Source: Raineyella sp. W15-4 (GTDB lineage: Bacteria > Actinomycetota > Actinomycetes > Propionibacteriales > Propionibacteriaceae). Taken from it: 64,000 nt of DNA. Within the stretch, counting starts at the first letter, position 1. The number at the start of each line of letters is the position of its first letter. This document shows positions 24,987 to 33,944 of this stretch, piece by piece. Position numbers and translations under genes: made by a program. A model generated the notes under the pieces. It did not search any database, was not told the DNA's origin, and worked only from the letters and a program-made list of their open reading frames with translations. The DNA is taken from the NCBI RefSeq assembly GCF_033170155.1, contig NZ_CP137079.1, forward strand, positions 1,240,001 through 1,304,000, given 5' to 3'.

Positions 24987-25901
24987 ATGAAGAAGATGGC
25001 ACGACTGTTCGCCGCAGTCGCCGCGCTGGCGATGACCGGCACGCTGGCCGCCTGTGGCGGTGGATCGAGCACTCCCACGGCCAGTGGCAGTCCTGCCGCG
25101 GCGGCGCCGACGACGGTCAACACCGCCGCCCCGCTCTACGCGAAGCTTCCCCAGTCGATCAAGGACAAGGGGGCGATCCAGGTCGGTGCCTCGATCGAGT
25201 ACGCCCCGATGGAGTACTACGACACCGACGGCAAGACCGTGATCGGCTTCGACAAGGAGCTCTCCGACCTGCTGACGGCCAAGCTCGGGGTGCCCTTCGT
25301 GTGGAACGGCACCACCTTCGACGGGCTGATCACCCAGCTCAACTCCAACCGCCTCGACACCATCATCTCCGCGATGACCGACACCCCGGAGCGCCAGCAG
25401 CAGGTCGATTTCGTCGACTACTACAGGGCCGGGATGGTGATGCTCGTCCAGAAGGGCAACCCGAAGGGCATCCGTACCGTCGACGACCTGTGCGGCAAGA
25501 CCGTGGCCGTCCAGCGCGGCACCAGCCAGGACCAGTACCTGCAGACCACCGTCCAGGACCAGTGCAAGGCCGCCGGCAAGCCGCTGAACCTGCTCGCCTT
25601 CGACACCGAGTCCGAGGCCATGCTGCAGGTCAAGCAGGGCCGTGCCGACTCCGGCATGCAGGACTACCCGGTCGCGGCGTACAACGTGAAGCAGGGCAAC
25701 GGCGCGTACGAGACCGCCGGTGACCAGGTCATCGCCAACCCGCTCGGCATCGCGGTGCGCAAGTCCGACACCCAGCTGCGCGACGCGCTGCAGCAGGCGG
25801 TGCAGGCGATCATGGACGACGGGTCGTACCAGAAGCTGATCGAGAAGTACGACACCCCGCAGGGGGCCATCGACAAGGCCACCATCAACGCAGGCAAGTG
25901 A
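24987..25901 (+). CDS. amino acid ABC transporter substrate-binding lipoprotein (1)
   Basis: 304 residues: signal peptide with lipobox (LAACG near residue 20), a Ser/Thr/Ala-rich linker, then a family 3 solute-binding fold. Typical segments are APMEYYDTDGKTVIGFDKEL, FDGLITQLNSNRLDTIISAM and VDFVDYY. It should deliver a polar amino acid or related ligand to the permease and ATPase encoded next. The ATG at 24987 is chosen over an upstream in-frame ATG because of GGGAAGGGAAAG before it. It is one of three closely similar binding proteins in this cluster. Confidence 0.88.
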   Translation: MKKMARLFAAVAALAMTGTLAACGGGSSTPTASGSPAAAAPTTVNTAAPLYAKLPQSIKDKGAIQVGASIEYAPMEYYDTDGKTVIGFDKELSDLLTAKLGVPFVWNGTTFDGLITQLNSNRLDTIISAMTDTPERQQQVDFVDYYRAGMVMLVQKGNPKGIRTVDDLCGKTVAVQRGTSQDQYLQTTVQDQCKAAGKPLNLLAFDTESEAMLQVKQGRADSGMQDYPVAAYNVKQGNGAYETAGDQVIANPLGIAVRKSDTQLRDALQQAVQAIMDDGSYQKLIEKYDTPQGAIDKATINAGK

Positions 25902-25904
25902 CCC

Positions 25905-26831
25905 GTGACCGGCTCCACTGCTCCGGGTGCCCGCACCGACGGCACCGACACCCCTGACACCCCGGTGGACGGGGACATCGTCGCGGTCCCGGTCCGCCAC
26001 CCGTGGCGGTGGGTCGGGGCCGGTGTGGTGCTGGTCCTGCTGGTCCTGCTGGTCTGGGCCTTCTCCCAGGCCAGTATCGACTGGTCGGTGCCACCGAAGT
26101 ACTTTTTCCAGAGCCAGGTCCTCAAGGGCATGGGCAACACGCTGCTGATCAGCGTGCTCGCCCAGGTCGTCGGGGTCGCCCTGGGCATCCTGGTCGCGGT
26201 GATGCGCCAGTCGGACAACTGGGTCACCCGCGGGGTCGCCGAGTTCTACATCTGGCTGTTCCGCGGCACCCCGGTGCTGGTCCAGCTGATGATCTGGTAC
26301 AACCTCTCGCTGGTCTTCCCGACCATCCCCGGCACCGGGATCCCGATGAACTCGGTGATGACGCCGTTCACCGCGGCGCTGCTGGGGCTGGGCATCAACG
26401 AGGGCGCCTACATGGCCGAGATCGTCCGTTCCGGCATCCAGTCGGTGGACAAGGGCCAGGTGGAGGCGGCGAGTGCGCTCGGCATGTCGCGTACGCACAC
26501 GATGCGGCGGATCGTGCTGCCCCAGGCGATGCGGGTGATCATCCCGCCGACCGGCAACGAGTTCATCAACATGCTGAAGACCTCGTCGCTGGCGTACTCG
26601 ATCCAGTACCTCGAACTGCTGCAGGCGGCGGTCCGGATCTACTCGAACACCTTGCAGGTGATCGAGATGCTGATCACCGTCTCGGCCTGGTATCTGATCC
26701 TCACCACGGTCTTCTCGATCGCCCAGTATTACCTGGAGAGGTACTTCAACCGCTCCGACCAGGAGTCCGGCCGGGATGACGGACCCCTGGGCACCGTGAA
26801 GCGCAACCTCAAGTTCGGCAGGCAGGAATGA
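25905..26831 (+). CDS. polar amino acid ABC transporter permease
   Basis: 308 residues: a cytoplasmic Thr/Asp-rich N-terminus, then a HisM/GlnP-type permease domain with about five membrane helices from residue 38. The EAA loop, which contacts the ATPase, reads [22 protein letters not shown] near residue 190. A single permease protein suggests a homodimeric channel. The GTG start follows the binding-protein stop by three bases, and the end overlaps the ATPase gene (ATGA). Confidence 0.88.
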   Translation: MTGSTAPGARTDGTDTPDTPVDGDIVAVPVRHPWRWVGAGVVLVLLVLLVWAFSQASIDWSVPPKYFFQSQVLKGMGNTLLISVLAQVVGVALGILVAVMRQSDNWVTRGVAEFYIWLFRGTPVLVQLMIWYNLSLVFPTIPGTGIPMNSVMTPFTAALLGLGINEGAYMAEIVRSGIQSVDKGQVEAASALGMSRTHTMRRIVLPQAMRVIIPPTGNEFINMLKTSSLAYSIQYLELLQAAVRIYSNTLQVIEMLITVSAWYLILTTVFSIAQYYLERYFNRSDQESGRDDGPLGTVKRNLKFGRQE

Positions 26832-27628
26832 GCGAACAGACCACAGCCGGCGGCACCGCGCCCGCTCGGGACGTCATCGTCGAGGCCCGGGGCGTCACGA
26901 AGCGCTTCGGTTCCCTGGAGGTGCTCAAAGGCATCGACATGGAGGTGACCCGCGGCGAAGTGGCCGTGCTGATCGGCCCCTCCGGATCGGGCAAGTCGAC
27001 CTTCCTGCGGTGCATCAACCATCTGGAACGGATCAACGGCGGCAGCCTGCGCGTCCGTGGTCACCTGGTCGGCTACAAGGAGCGCGACGGCAAGCTGCAC
27101 GAGCTGCGCGACAAGGAGATCGCCGAGCAGCGCCGGGGGATCGGCATGGTCTTCCAGCGGTTCAACCTGTTCCCGCACATGACGGTGATGGAGAACATCT
27201 GCGAGGCCCCGATCCATGTCGCCGGCGTCCCGACGGCCACCGCCCGGGCCACCGCTGTGGAGCTCCTCGACCGGGTCGGGCTGCCGGACAAGGCGAATGC
27301 CTATCCGGGCAAGCTCTCCGGCGGGCAGCAGCAGCGCGTCGCGATCGCCCGGGCGCTGGCGATGAAGCCCGAACTGATGCTCTTCGACGAGCCGACCTCG
27401 GCGCTGGACCCGGAGCTGGTCGGTGACGTGCTCGGAGTGATGAAGCAGCTCGCCGAGGACGGCATGACCATGATCGTGGTCACCCACGAGATGGGCTTCG
27501 CCCGCGAGGTCGGCGACTACCTGGCGTTCATGGACGGCGGCGTCATCGTCGAGGAGGGCCTGCCCGCCGAGGTCCTCGGCAACCCGCGCGAACCGCGGAC
27601 CCAGGCCTTCCTGTCCAAAGTGCTCTGA
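26828..27628 (+). CDS. polar amino acid ABC transporter ATP-binding protein
   Basis: 266 residues. Walker [10 protein letters not shown] (near residue 52), Q-loop FQRFNLF, signature LSGGQQQR and Walker [14 protein letters not shown] identify an ABC ATPase of the GlnQ/HisP type; [18 protein letters not shown] is characteristic of that group. An insertion after [12 protein letters not shown] is slightly longer than in GlnQ. Its ATG overlaps the permease stop. It energises uptake together with the permease and any of the three binding proteins. Confidence 0.92.
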   Translation: MSEQTTAGGTAPARDVIVEARGVTKRFGSLEVLKGIDMEVTRGEVAVLIGPSGSGKSTFLRCINHLERINGGSLRVRGHLVGYKERDGKLHELRDKEIAEQRRGIGMVFQRFNLFPHMTVMENICEAPIHVAGVPTATARATAVELLDRVGLPDKANAYPGKLSGGQQQRVAIARALAMKPELMLFDEPTSALDPELVGDVLGVMKQLAEDGMTMIVVTHEMGFAREVGDYLAFMDGGVIVEEGLPAEVLGNPREPRTQAFLSKVL

Positions 27629-27675
27629 GGCCGGGTTCCGCCGACCGCGGTGATGTACCGGAAACACGGGAGCTG

Positions 27676-27681
27676 TAGTCT
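27676..27681 (+). promoter_or_regulatory. -10 box before binding protein 2
   Basis: TAGTCT in the 107-bp gap after the ATPase gene, about 55 bases before the ATG. It suggests the second and third binding proteins can be expressed separately from the first. Confidence 0.35.
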
Positions 27682-27735
27682 TCGGCGGGTACCCGGTCCG
27701 GTGAGGCCCGGCGATGTGCGAAAGGACCTGGCTCG

Positions 27736-28650
27736 ATGAAGATGATCACCCGCGTACTGGCACCGCTGACCGCGGTTGTTCTGGCCGCCGGCCTGGCGGC
27801 CTGTGGTAACGGCGGTGCTGCTGCCGGCGGTGCCGGCCCGGCGACCGCGTCGCCCGCGGGGGTGAACACGGCGGCCCCGCTGTACGCGAAGCTGCCCCAG
27901 GCGGTGAAGGACAAGGGGTCGATCCAGGTCGGCACCGACGCGGCGTACGCGCCGATGGAGTACTACGACACCGACGGCAAGACGGTGATCGGCTTCGACA
28001 AGGACCTCGGCGACCTGCTGGGCGCCAAGCTCGGCGTGCCGTTCGTCTACAACAACTCGACCTTCGACGGGCTGATCACCCAGATCAACTCGAAGCGTTT
28101 CGACGTCGCGATCACCGCGATGAGCGACACCCCGGAGCGCCAGCAGGAGGTCGACTTCGTCGACTACTACCTCTCCGGCTCGGTGATGATCGTCAAGGCC
28201 GGCAACCCGCACGGCCTGAAGTCCGTCGACGACCTGTGTGGCCAGACCATCGCTCTGCAGCGCGGCACGGTCCAGGACGACTACGTCACCAACGACCTCG
28301 ACACGAAGTGCCAGCAGGCCGGCAAGGGCAAGGTCAACGTCCTCGCCTTCGACCACGAGTCCGAGGCGATGCTGCAGATCCAGCAGGACCGCGCGGTCGC
28401 CGGGCTGCAGGACTACCCGGTCGCCGTGTACAGCGCCAAGCAGTCCGCCGGCAAGTACGAGACCGTCGGTGACCAGGTGACCGCCGCGCCGCTCGGCATC
28501 GCGGTGTCCAAGCAGGACACCCAGCTGCGCGACGCCCTCCAGGAAGCCCTCCAGTCGGCGATCGACGACGGCTCGTACGCCAAGCTGCTCGACACGTACG
28601 GCACGCCGCAGTCGGCCGTTCAGCAGGCCAGCATCAACAGCGGCAAGTGA
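27736..28650 (+). CDS. amino acid ABC transporter substrate-binding lipoprotein (2)
   Basis: 304 residues, paralogous to the binding protein at 24987: lipobox LAAC, APMEYYDTDGKTVIGFDKDL, FDVAITAMSDTPERQQEVDF and a nearly identical C-terminal LRDALQ...DDGSYAKLLDTYGTPQ. Differences cluster in the ligand-cleft region (FVYNNSTFDG for FVWNGTTFDG; YYLSGSVMIV for YYRAGMVMLV), so ligand preference may differ from copy 1. The ribosome-binding site is GAAAGGA. It lies downstream of the ATPase gene, after its own probable promoter. Confidence 0.88.
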   Translation: MKMITRVLAPLTAVVLAAGLAACGNGGAAAGGAGPATASPAGVNTAAPLYAKLPQAVKDKGSIQVGTDAAYAPMEYYDTDGKTVIGFDKDLGDLLGAKLGVPFVYNNSTFDGLITQINSKRFDVAITAMSDTPERQQEVDFVDYYLSGSVMIVKAGNPHGLKSVDDLCGQTIALQRGTVQDDYVTNDLDTKCQQAGKGKVNVLAFDHESEAMLQIQQDRAVAGLQDYPVAVYSAKQSAGKYETVGDQVTAAPLGIAVSKQDTQLRDALQEALQSAIDDGSYAKLLDTYGTPQSAVQQASINSGK

Positions 28651-28695
28651 CCCGTCCGCGGCACCTGCCCCCTCGATGATCCGGAAGGACCGTCC

Positions 28696-29601
28696 ATGAA
28701 GATCTCCAGCCAGCTGCTGGCCCCGGTCGTCGCGCTCGTCGCGGCGGCGTCCCTGACGGCGTGCGGCGGTGGGGGCGGTGGCACAGCGGCCACCCCCTCC
28801 GCCGGGCCGGCCGCGGTCAACACCTCCGCCCCGCTCTACTCCGCGCTCCCGCAGGCGATCAAGGACAAGGGGTCGATCCAGGTCGGCAGCGACATCGCGT
28901 ACGCGCCGATGGAGTACTACGACACCGACGGGAAGACCGTGATCGGCTTCGACAAGGAGCTCGGCGACCTGCTGGCGACCGAGCTGGGCGTGCCGGTGGT
29001 CTTCAACAACTCGACCTTCGACGGACTGATCACCCAGCTCCAGTCGCACCGCTTCGACGCCGCCATCTCCTCGATGAGCGACACCAAGGAGCGCCAGCAG
29101 CAGGTCGACTTCGTCGACTACTACCTGTCCGGCTCGATCATGTTCGTCAAGGCCGGCAACCCGAACGGGCTGCAGTCGGTCGACGACCTGTGCGGCAAGA
29201 CGATCTCGCTGCAGCGCGGCACCACCCAGGAGGAGTACGTCACCTCCGAGCTGTCGCCGAAGTGCGAGCAGGCCGGCAAGGGCAAGGTCACTGTGATGGC
29301 CTTCGACCGGGAATCGGAGGCGATGCTGCAGATCGAGCAGGGCCGGGCGGTCGCCGGCATCCAGGAGTACCCGGTCGCGGTCTACAACACCCAGCAGTCC
29401 AAGGGGAAGTTCCAGATCGTCGGTGAGCAGGTGATCGCCGGGCCGCTCGGCGTGGCCGTCTCCAAGGACAACACCCAGCTCCGCGACGCGGTGCAGAAGG
29501 CGCTGCAGGCCGCGATCACCGACGGCTCCTACCAGAAGCTGATCGACAAGTACCAGACCCCGCAGAGCGCGGTGAAGCAGGCCACGATCAACGCAGGCTG
29601 A
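28696..29601 (+). CDS. amino acid ABC transporter substrate-binding lipoprotein (3)
   Basis: 301 residues, the third paralogue. It is closest to copy 2, sharing NNSTFDGLITQ and VDFVDYYLSGS, with lipobox LTAC and a Gly-rich linker. It starts 45 bp after copy 2, with GGAAGGA upstream. The two adjacent copies look like the most recent duplication. A strong hairpin ends the cluster and faces the convergent glpK. Confidence 0.88.
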   Translation: MKISSQLLAPVVALVAAASLTACGGGGGGTAATPSAGPAAVNTSAPLYSALPQAIKDKGSIQVGSDIAYAPMEYYDTDGKTVIGFDKELGDLLATELGVPVVFNNSTFDGLITQLQSHRFDAAISSMSDTKERQQQVDFVDYYLSGSIMFVKAGNPNGLQSVDDLCGKTISLQRGTTQEEYVTSELSPKCEQAGKGKVTVMAFDRESEAMLQIEQGRAVAGIQEYPVAVYNTQQSKGKFQIVGEQVIAGPLGVAVSKDNTQLRDAVQKALQAAITDGSYQKLIDKYQTPQSAVKQATINAG

Positions 29602-29602
29602 G

Positions 29603-29626
29603 CCCGGCGGTGGAATCACTGCCGGG
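29603..29626. terminator. bidirectional hairpin between convergent binding protein 3 and glpK
   Basis: A 10-bp stem (one G-T pair) closed by the loop GAAT runs from CCCGGC at 29603 to GCCGGG at 29626. It covers the glpK stop codon and starts 1 base after the binding-protein stop, so one structure could terminate both convergent transcripts. Confidence 0.55.
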
Positions 29627-31142
29627 TGTCGTCGTCGATCCAGTCGAAGGTCCGGGTGACCGCCTTCTGCCAGCAGCGGTAGAGCCGCTCCCGCTCGGCC
29701 GGATCCATTGACGGGGTCCAGCACTCTCCCTGCTGCCAGTTGGTGACCACGTCGTCCTCACCGGCCCAGTAGCCCACGGCGATGCCGGCGGCGTACGCAG
29801 CGCCGAGCGCCGTCGTCTCGGCCACCCGCGGCCGCACCACCGGGACGCCGAGGAGGTCAGCCTGGAACTGCATCAGGGTGGCGTTGGCGACCATGCCGCC
29901 GTCGACCTTCACCGAGGTCAGCTCGACCCCGGAGTCGGCGAACATCGCCTGCACCACGTCGCGGGTCTGGTAGGCGGTCGCCTCGAGCACCGCCCGGGCG
30001 ATGTGCCCCCGGTTGACGAAGCGGGTGAGACCCACCAGCGCGCCGCGTGCGTCCGGGCGCCAGTACGGGGCGTACAGCCCGGAGAAGGCCGGCACGAGGT
30101 AGGCCCCGCCGTTGTCCGCCACCCGGAGGGCGAGCTCCTCCACCTCGGCGGAGCTGTCGAACATCCGCAGGTTGTCCCGCAGCCACTGGACCAGCGAGCC
30201 GGCCACCGCGATCGACCCCTCGAGCGCGTAATGGGCCGGCCGGTCGCCGATCTTGTAGCCGACCGTGGTGAGCAGGCCGTTGTCGCTGAACACCGGCTCG
30301 GTGCCGGTGTTCATCAGCAGGAAGCAGCCGGTGCCGTAGGTGTTCTTGGCGCTGCCCTTCTCGAAGCAGGCCTGGCCGAAGGTGGCCGCCTGCTGGTCGC
30401 CGAGGATGCCGGCGATCGGGGTGTCGATCAGCAGACCGTTGGGGCGGCCCTCGCCGTAGATCTCGGCGGAGGACCGGATCTGCGGCAGCATCGAGGCCGG
30501 GATGCCCAGGTCGGCGCAGATCGCCGGGTCCCACTGCAGGGTGCGCAGGTCCATCAGGAGCGTACGGGAGGCGTTGGTGACATCGGTCAGGTGGACCCCG
30601 CCGTCGACCCCGCCGGTCAGGTTCCACAGCACCCAGCTGTCCATGGTGCCCATCAGCAGGTCGCCCGCCTCGGCCCGTTCCCGGGCGCCGGGGACGTTCT
30701 CCAGGATCCAGGTCACCTTCGGACCGGCGAAGTAGCTCGACAGCGGCAGGCCGGTGCGGGAGCGGTAGCGTTCGGTCCCGCCGTCGGCGGCCAGCCGGTC
30801 GCAGATCTCCTGGGTGCGGGTGTCCTGCCAGACGATCGCATGGTGGACCGGCCGGCCGGTGTGCCGGTCCCACACCACGGTGGTCTCGCGCTGGTTGGTG
30901 ATGCCGACCGCGGCCAGCTGGTGACGATTGACCTGTGCCTTGGCGAGAGCCTGGCCGATCGCCTCGTTCACGTTCGCCCAGATCTCCTCGGCGTCGTGTT
31001 CGACCCAACCGGGTCGGGGGAAGATCTGCTCGTGCTCCAGCTGACCGACGGAGACGATGTCCCCGGCGTGGTCGAAGATGATCGCGCGGGAACTCGTGGT
31101 TCCCTGGTCGATGGCCATCACGTACTGGGCGTCGTTGCTCAT
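29616..31142 (-). CDS. glpK: glycerol kinase
   Basis: 508 residues of the FGGY kinase family; phosphorylates glycerol to glycerol 3-phosphate. Visible are the N-terminal phosphate loop [35 protein letters not shown] near residue 245 and the C-terminal [17 protein letters not shown]. It is the last gene of glpD-glpF-glpK on the minus strand. A GGAAAG ribosome-binding site precedes the ATG, 54 bp after the glpF stop. Confidence 0.97.
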   Translation of the reverse strand: MSNDAQYVMAIDQGTTSSRAIIFDHAGDIVSVGQLEHEQIFPRPGWVEHDAEEIWANVNEAIGQALAKAQVNRHQLAAVGITNQRETTVVWDRHTGRPVHHAIVWQDTRTQEICDRLAADGGTERYRSRTGLPLSSYFAGPKVTWILENVPGARERAEAGDLLMGTMDSWVLWNLTGGVDGGVHLTDVTNASRTLLMDLRTLQWDPAICADLGIPASMLPQIRSSAEIYGEGRPNGLLIDTPIAGILGDQQAATFGQACFEKGSAKNTYGTGCFLLMNTGTEPVFSDNGLLTTVGYKIGDRPAHYALEGSIAVAGSLVQWLRDNLRMFDSSAEVEELALRVADNGGAYLVPAFSGLYAPYWRPDARGALVGLTRFVNRGHIARAVLEATAYQTRDVVQAMFADSGVELTSVKVDGGMVANATLMQFQADLLGVPVVRPRVAETTALGAAYAAGIAVGYWAGEDDVVTNWQQGECWTPSMDPAERERLYRCWQKAVTRTFDWIDDDTRQ

Positions 31143-31196
31143 GGCGGTGTGCTTTCCGGTGGTTGTGGGGTCGGATGATCGGATGACGTCGGATGA

Positions 31197-31928
31197 TCAG
31201 ATGGCGGTGACGAGGGGCATGGTCAGCGCGGCGGCCACCCCACCTGCCAAGGGTGCCAGGATCGGGATCCAGGCGTACGCCCAGTCGCTGGCGCCCTTGC
31301 CGGGGATCGGCAGGACCGCGTGGGCGAGGCGTGGCCCCAGGTCGCGGACCGGGTTGATGGCGTAGCCGGTCGGCCCGCCGAGGGACATGCCGATCACCGT
31401 CACCACCAGGGCGACCGCCAGCGGCCCGATCTGCGCGGGGGTGTGTCCCGAGACCAGCACCCAGCCGACCAGGACGAAGGTGCCGATGAACTCGGAGACG
31501 AAGTTCCAGCCGTAGTGGCGGATGGCCGGGCCGGTGGCGAAGACGCCGAGCTTGTCCTCGGCGGGCGCCTCCTCCCGGAAGTGGTCGTGGTAGACCAGCC
31601 AGCACCCGACGGCGCCGAGGAAGGCGCCGAGCAGCTGGGCGCTGAGGTAGGTGGCGATCGCGGCCGCGGTCGGGGCGACCCCCGGCGCGAGGTCGCGCCC
31701 GGCGACCGCCAGGGCGACGGTGACCGCCGGGTTGAGGTGGCCGCCGCTGGCGAAGGCGGCGTACACGCCGACGAACACGGCGAGGCCCCAGCCGAAGGTG
31801 ATCAGCACCCAGCCCCCGCCACGGCCCTTGGAGCGTGGCAGCAGGTTGGCGGCGACCACGCCGCACCCCAACAGGGTGAGGGCGGCGGTGCCGGTCAGTT
31901 CGGACAGGAAGATCGCAGAGAGCGTCAT
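31197..31928 (-). CDS. glpF: glycerol uptake facilitator (aquaglyceroporin)
   Basis: 243 residues with six membrane helices of the MIP family. The first half-helix motif is canonical (HLNPAVTVALA near residue 64). The second reads GYAINPVRDLGPR near 193, with NPV instead of NPA, although the following Asp-Leu-Gly-Pro-Arg that marks glycerol channels is intact. It admits glycerol for GlpK, whose gene follows. It lacks the long loop of some larger GlpF proteins. Confidence 0.93.
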   Translation of the reverse strand: MTLSAIFLSELTGTAALTLLGCGVVAANLLPRSKGRGGGWVLITFGWGLAVFVGVYAAFASGGHLNPAVTVALAVAGRDLAPGVAPTAAAIATYLSAQLLGAFLGAVGCWLVYHDHFREEAPAEDKLGVFATGPAIRHYGWNFVSEFIGTFVLVGWVLVSGHTPAQIGPLAVALVVTVIGMSLGGPTGYAINPVRDLGPRLAHAVLPIPGKGASDWAYAWIPILAPLAGGVAAALTMPLVTAI

Positions 31929-32020
31929 TGCTTCTCCTGGAGGAGGGCGGGAAGGCGCCGGGCGTGTGTCCGGCGTGAGTCGTGGGATCGTACGGGTCGG
32001 GTTCAGGAGGCGGTGTCGGA

Positions 32021-33754
32021 TCAGGCGCCGAGCGGGCGCACCGGGCGCAGGTCCTCCGCCTCCAGCCGCGCCGCGACGGCATCGGCGTCGGTGGCCCGGT
32101 GCTCGGCCTCGAGCTCGGCGCGGGCCTGGCGTTCGTACGAGGAGATCTCGAGCCCGCGGGTGGCGTCGTCCCAGCCGAGCCGGTCGGCCGCGACGGCCGC
32201 GATGCCCGGCAGGGCGCTGATCCCGCGGTCCGGGGTCTCCATCGCGAGCCGGACCCGGTGGTTGACGATGTCCTCCAGATGCAGCGCGCCCTCGTGGGTG
32301 ACCGCGAACGCGACCTCCGCCGCCAGGTACGCCTCAGCCTCCGGGAGCGGCTCGGCGAGGGCAGGGTCCTCGTCGATCATCGCCAGCAGGGTGGGCAGCT
32401 CGGCGCCGTAGCGGCCGAGCAGGTGCTCGAGGCGATCGGCGGTCCAGCCGCGTTCCGCGGCGATCCGGTCGGCCTGTGCCTCCACCCCGGCCAGTCCCTC
32501 GGCGCCGACCAGCGGTGTGGTGGTGGTCCGGGACGGTGTCGCTGTCGCCCGTTCCTTGCCGAGGACGAAGTCCACCGCGTCCTCGGCCATCACCCGATAG
32601 GTGGTGAGCTTGCCGCCGGCGATGGACACCAGGCCGGGGGCGATCTGGGTGACGGTGTGCTCGCGGGAGATCTTCGTCGACTGCGACTCGTCCATCGTGC
32701 CGGGCTGCAACAGCGGCCGCAGGCCGGCGTAAGTGCCGATGATGTCGTCGCGGGTCAGCGGGTCGGCCAGCACCGTGTTGGCGTGCTCGAGGATGTAGTC
32801 GATGTCGGCGCTGGTCGCGACCGGGTGGGCGAGGTCCTCGTGCCAGGCCGTGTCGGTGGTGCCGATCACCCAGTAGCGCTGCCACGGGATGATGAACAGC
32901 ACCGACTTCTCGGTACGCAGGAAGATGCCGGTGGTGGCGTCGATCCGCTCCCGGGGAACCAGGATGTGGATGCCCTTGGAGGCCAGCACCTTGAGGCCGC
33001 CGTTGCCGCCGAGTCGCTGGGTCTGCTGGGTCCACACCCCGGTGGCGTTGATGATCCGGCGGGTCTTCACGGTCCGGGTCGTCCCGGTCTCCAGGTCGGT
33101 GAGGACCGCGCCGACGACGCGACCGTCGGCATCCTTGACCAGCTCGGTGAGCTCGGTGCGGGAGGCAGCCAGTGCGCCGTGTCCGGCCGCCGTCCGGACC
33201 AGGTCGATCACCAGCCGGGAGTCGTCCACCCGGGCGTCGTAGAAGCGGATCGCCCCGCACAGCGCGTCCTCGCGGATGCCCGGAAACAGCTGCTTGGCAC
33301 CCTTCCTGGAGTAGTGCTTCTGCAACGGGACGGTCCGGCCGTGGGCACCGATCACGGCGAGCGCGTCGTACAGGCCGACACCGATGGCGCTGTAGGCGCG
33401 CTCGATCACCGGGGTCCGCAGCGGCCAGAGGAACGGCTGGGCCTTCACAAGGTGCGGTGCGATGGTGGTGAGCAGCAGCCCGCGCTCCTTGAGGGCCTCG
33501 GCGACCAGCCTGAAGTCCAGCTGATAGAGGTAGCGCAGCCCGCCGTGGACGAGCTTGCTGGACCGGCTCGAGGTGCCTTGGCTCCAGTCGCGGGCCTCGA
33601 CGATGCCGGTGCGCAGGTCACGGGTCGCGGCGTCCAGCGCGATCCCGGCGCCGGTGACGCCACCGCCGATCACCAGGACGTCGAGTCCCTCGTCGTCCGC
33701 CATCGCCTCGAGGGCCGCCTGACGCGACTCGCAGGTCAACCGGGTACTGGCCAT
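32021..33754 (-). CDS. glpD: glycerol-3-phosphate dehydrogenase (FAD, aerobic)
   Basis: 577 residues. The N-terminal Rossmann motif VLVIGGGVTGAGIALDAATR (near residue 26) binds FAD; GTSSRSSKLVHGGLRYL and the C-terminal DAO domain (ALHLEDIVNHRVRLAMET) are typical GlpD features. It oxidises glycerol 3-phosphate to dihydroxyacetone phosphate at the membrane, passing electrons to quinone. The ATG at 33754 is preferred because AAGGAG lies 6 bases upstream. First gene of the glpDFK run; the regulator gene upstream is divergent. Confidence 0.95.
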   Translation of the reverse strand: MASTRLTCESRQAALEAMADDEGLDVLVIGGGVTGAGIALDAATRDLRTGIVEARDWSQGTSSRSSKLVHGGLRYLYQLDFRLVAEALKERGLLLTTIAPHLVKAQPFLWPLRTPVIERAYSAIGVGLYDALAVIGAHGRTVPLQKHYSRKGAKQLFPGIREDALCGAIRFYDARVDDSRLVIDLVRTAAGHGALAASRTELTELVKDADGRVVGAVLTDLETGTTRTVKTRRIINATGVWTQQTQRLGGNGGLKVLASKGIHILVPRERIDATTGIFLRTEKSVLFIIPWQRYWVIGTTDTAWHEDLAHPVATSADIDYILEHANTVLADPLTRDDIIGTYAGLRPLLQPGTMDESQSTKISREHTVTQIAPGLVSIAGGKLTTYRVMAEDAVDFVLGKERATATPSRTTTTPLVGAEGLAGVEAQADRIAAERGWTADRLEHLLGRYGAELPTLLAMIDEDPALAEPLPEAEAYLAAEVAFAVTHEGALHLEDIVNHRVRLAMETPDRGISALPGIAAVAADRLGWDDATRGLEISSYERQARAELEAEHRATDADAVAARLEAEDLRPVRPLGA

Positions 33755-33899
33755 TGTCTGCTCCTTGGACATCCACACTGATGCGGCGGGACCGTGTGGT
33801 GGGTGCCTGCTGGTCCGCCTGGGGGCCGCGATCCCCGCCGGATGAGGGGTGATCCGGTGCGTCGGCGCCGCGGTGAGACCATCGTTCGTCGCAGTGGAT

Positions 33900-33929
33900 G
33901 GACGTGCAAAGCCAGTGAGAGGATGTGCA
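33900..33929 (+). promoter_or_regulatory. direct repeat upstream of the SorC-family gene
   Basis: GGACGTGCA (33900-33908) and GGATGTGCA (33921-33929) are 21 bp apart, two helical turns, just before the ribosome-binding site of the SorC-family gene and in the divergent region shared with glpD. A possible operator; no experimental consensus is known to me for it. Confidence 0.3.
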
Positions 33930-33944
33930 GGAGGAGGTGTTCCG

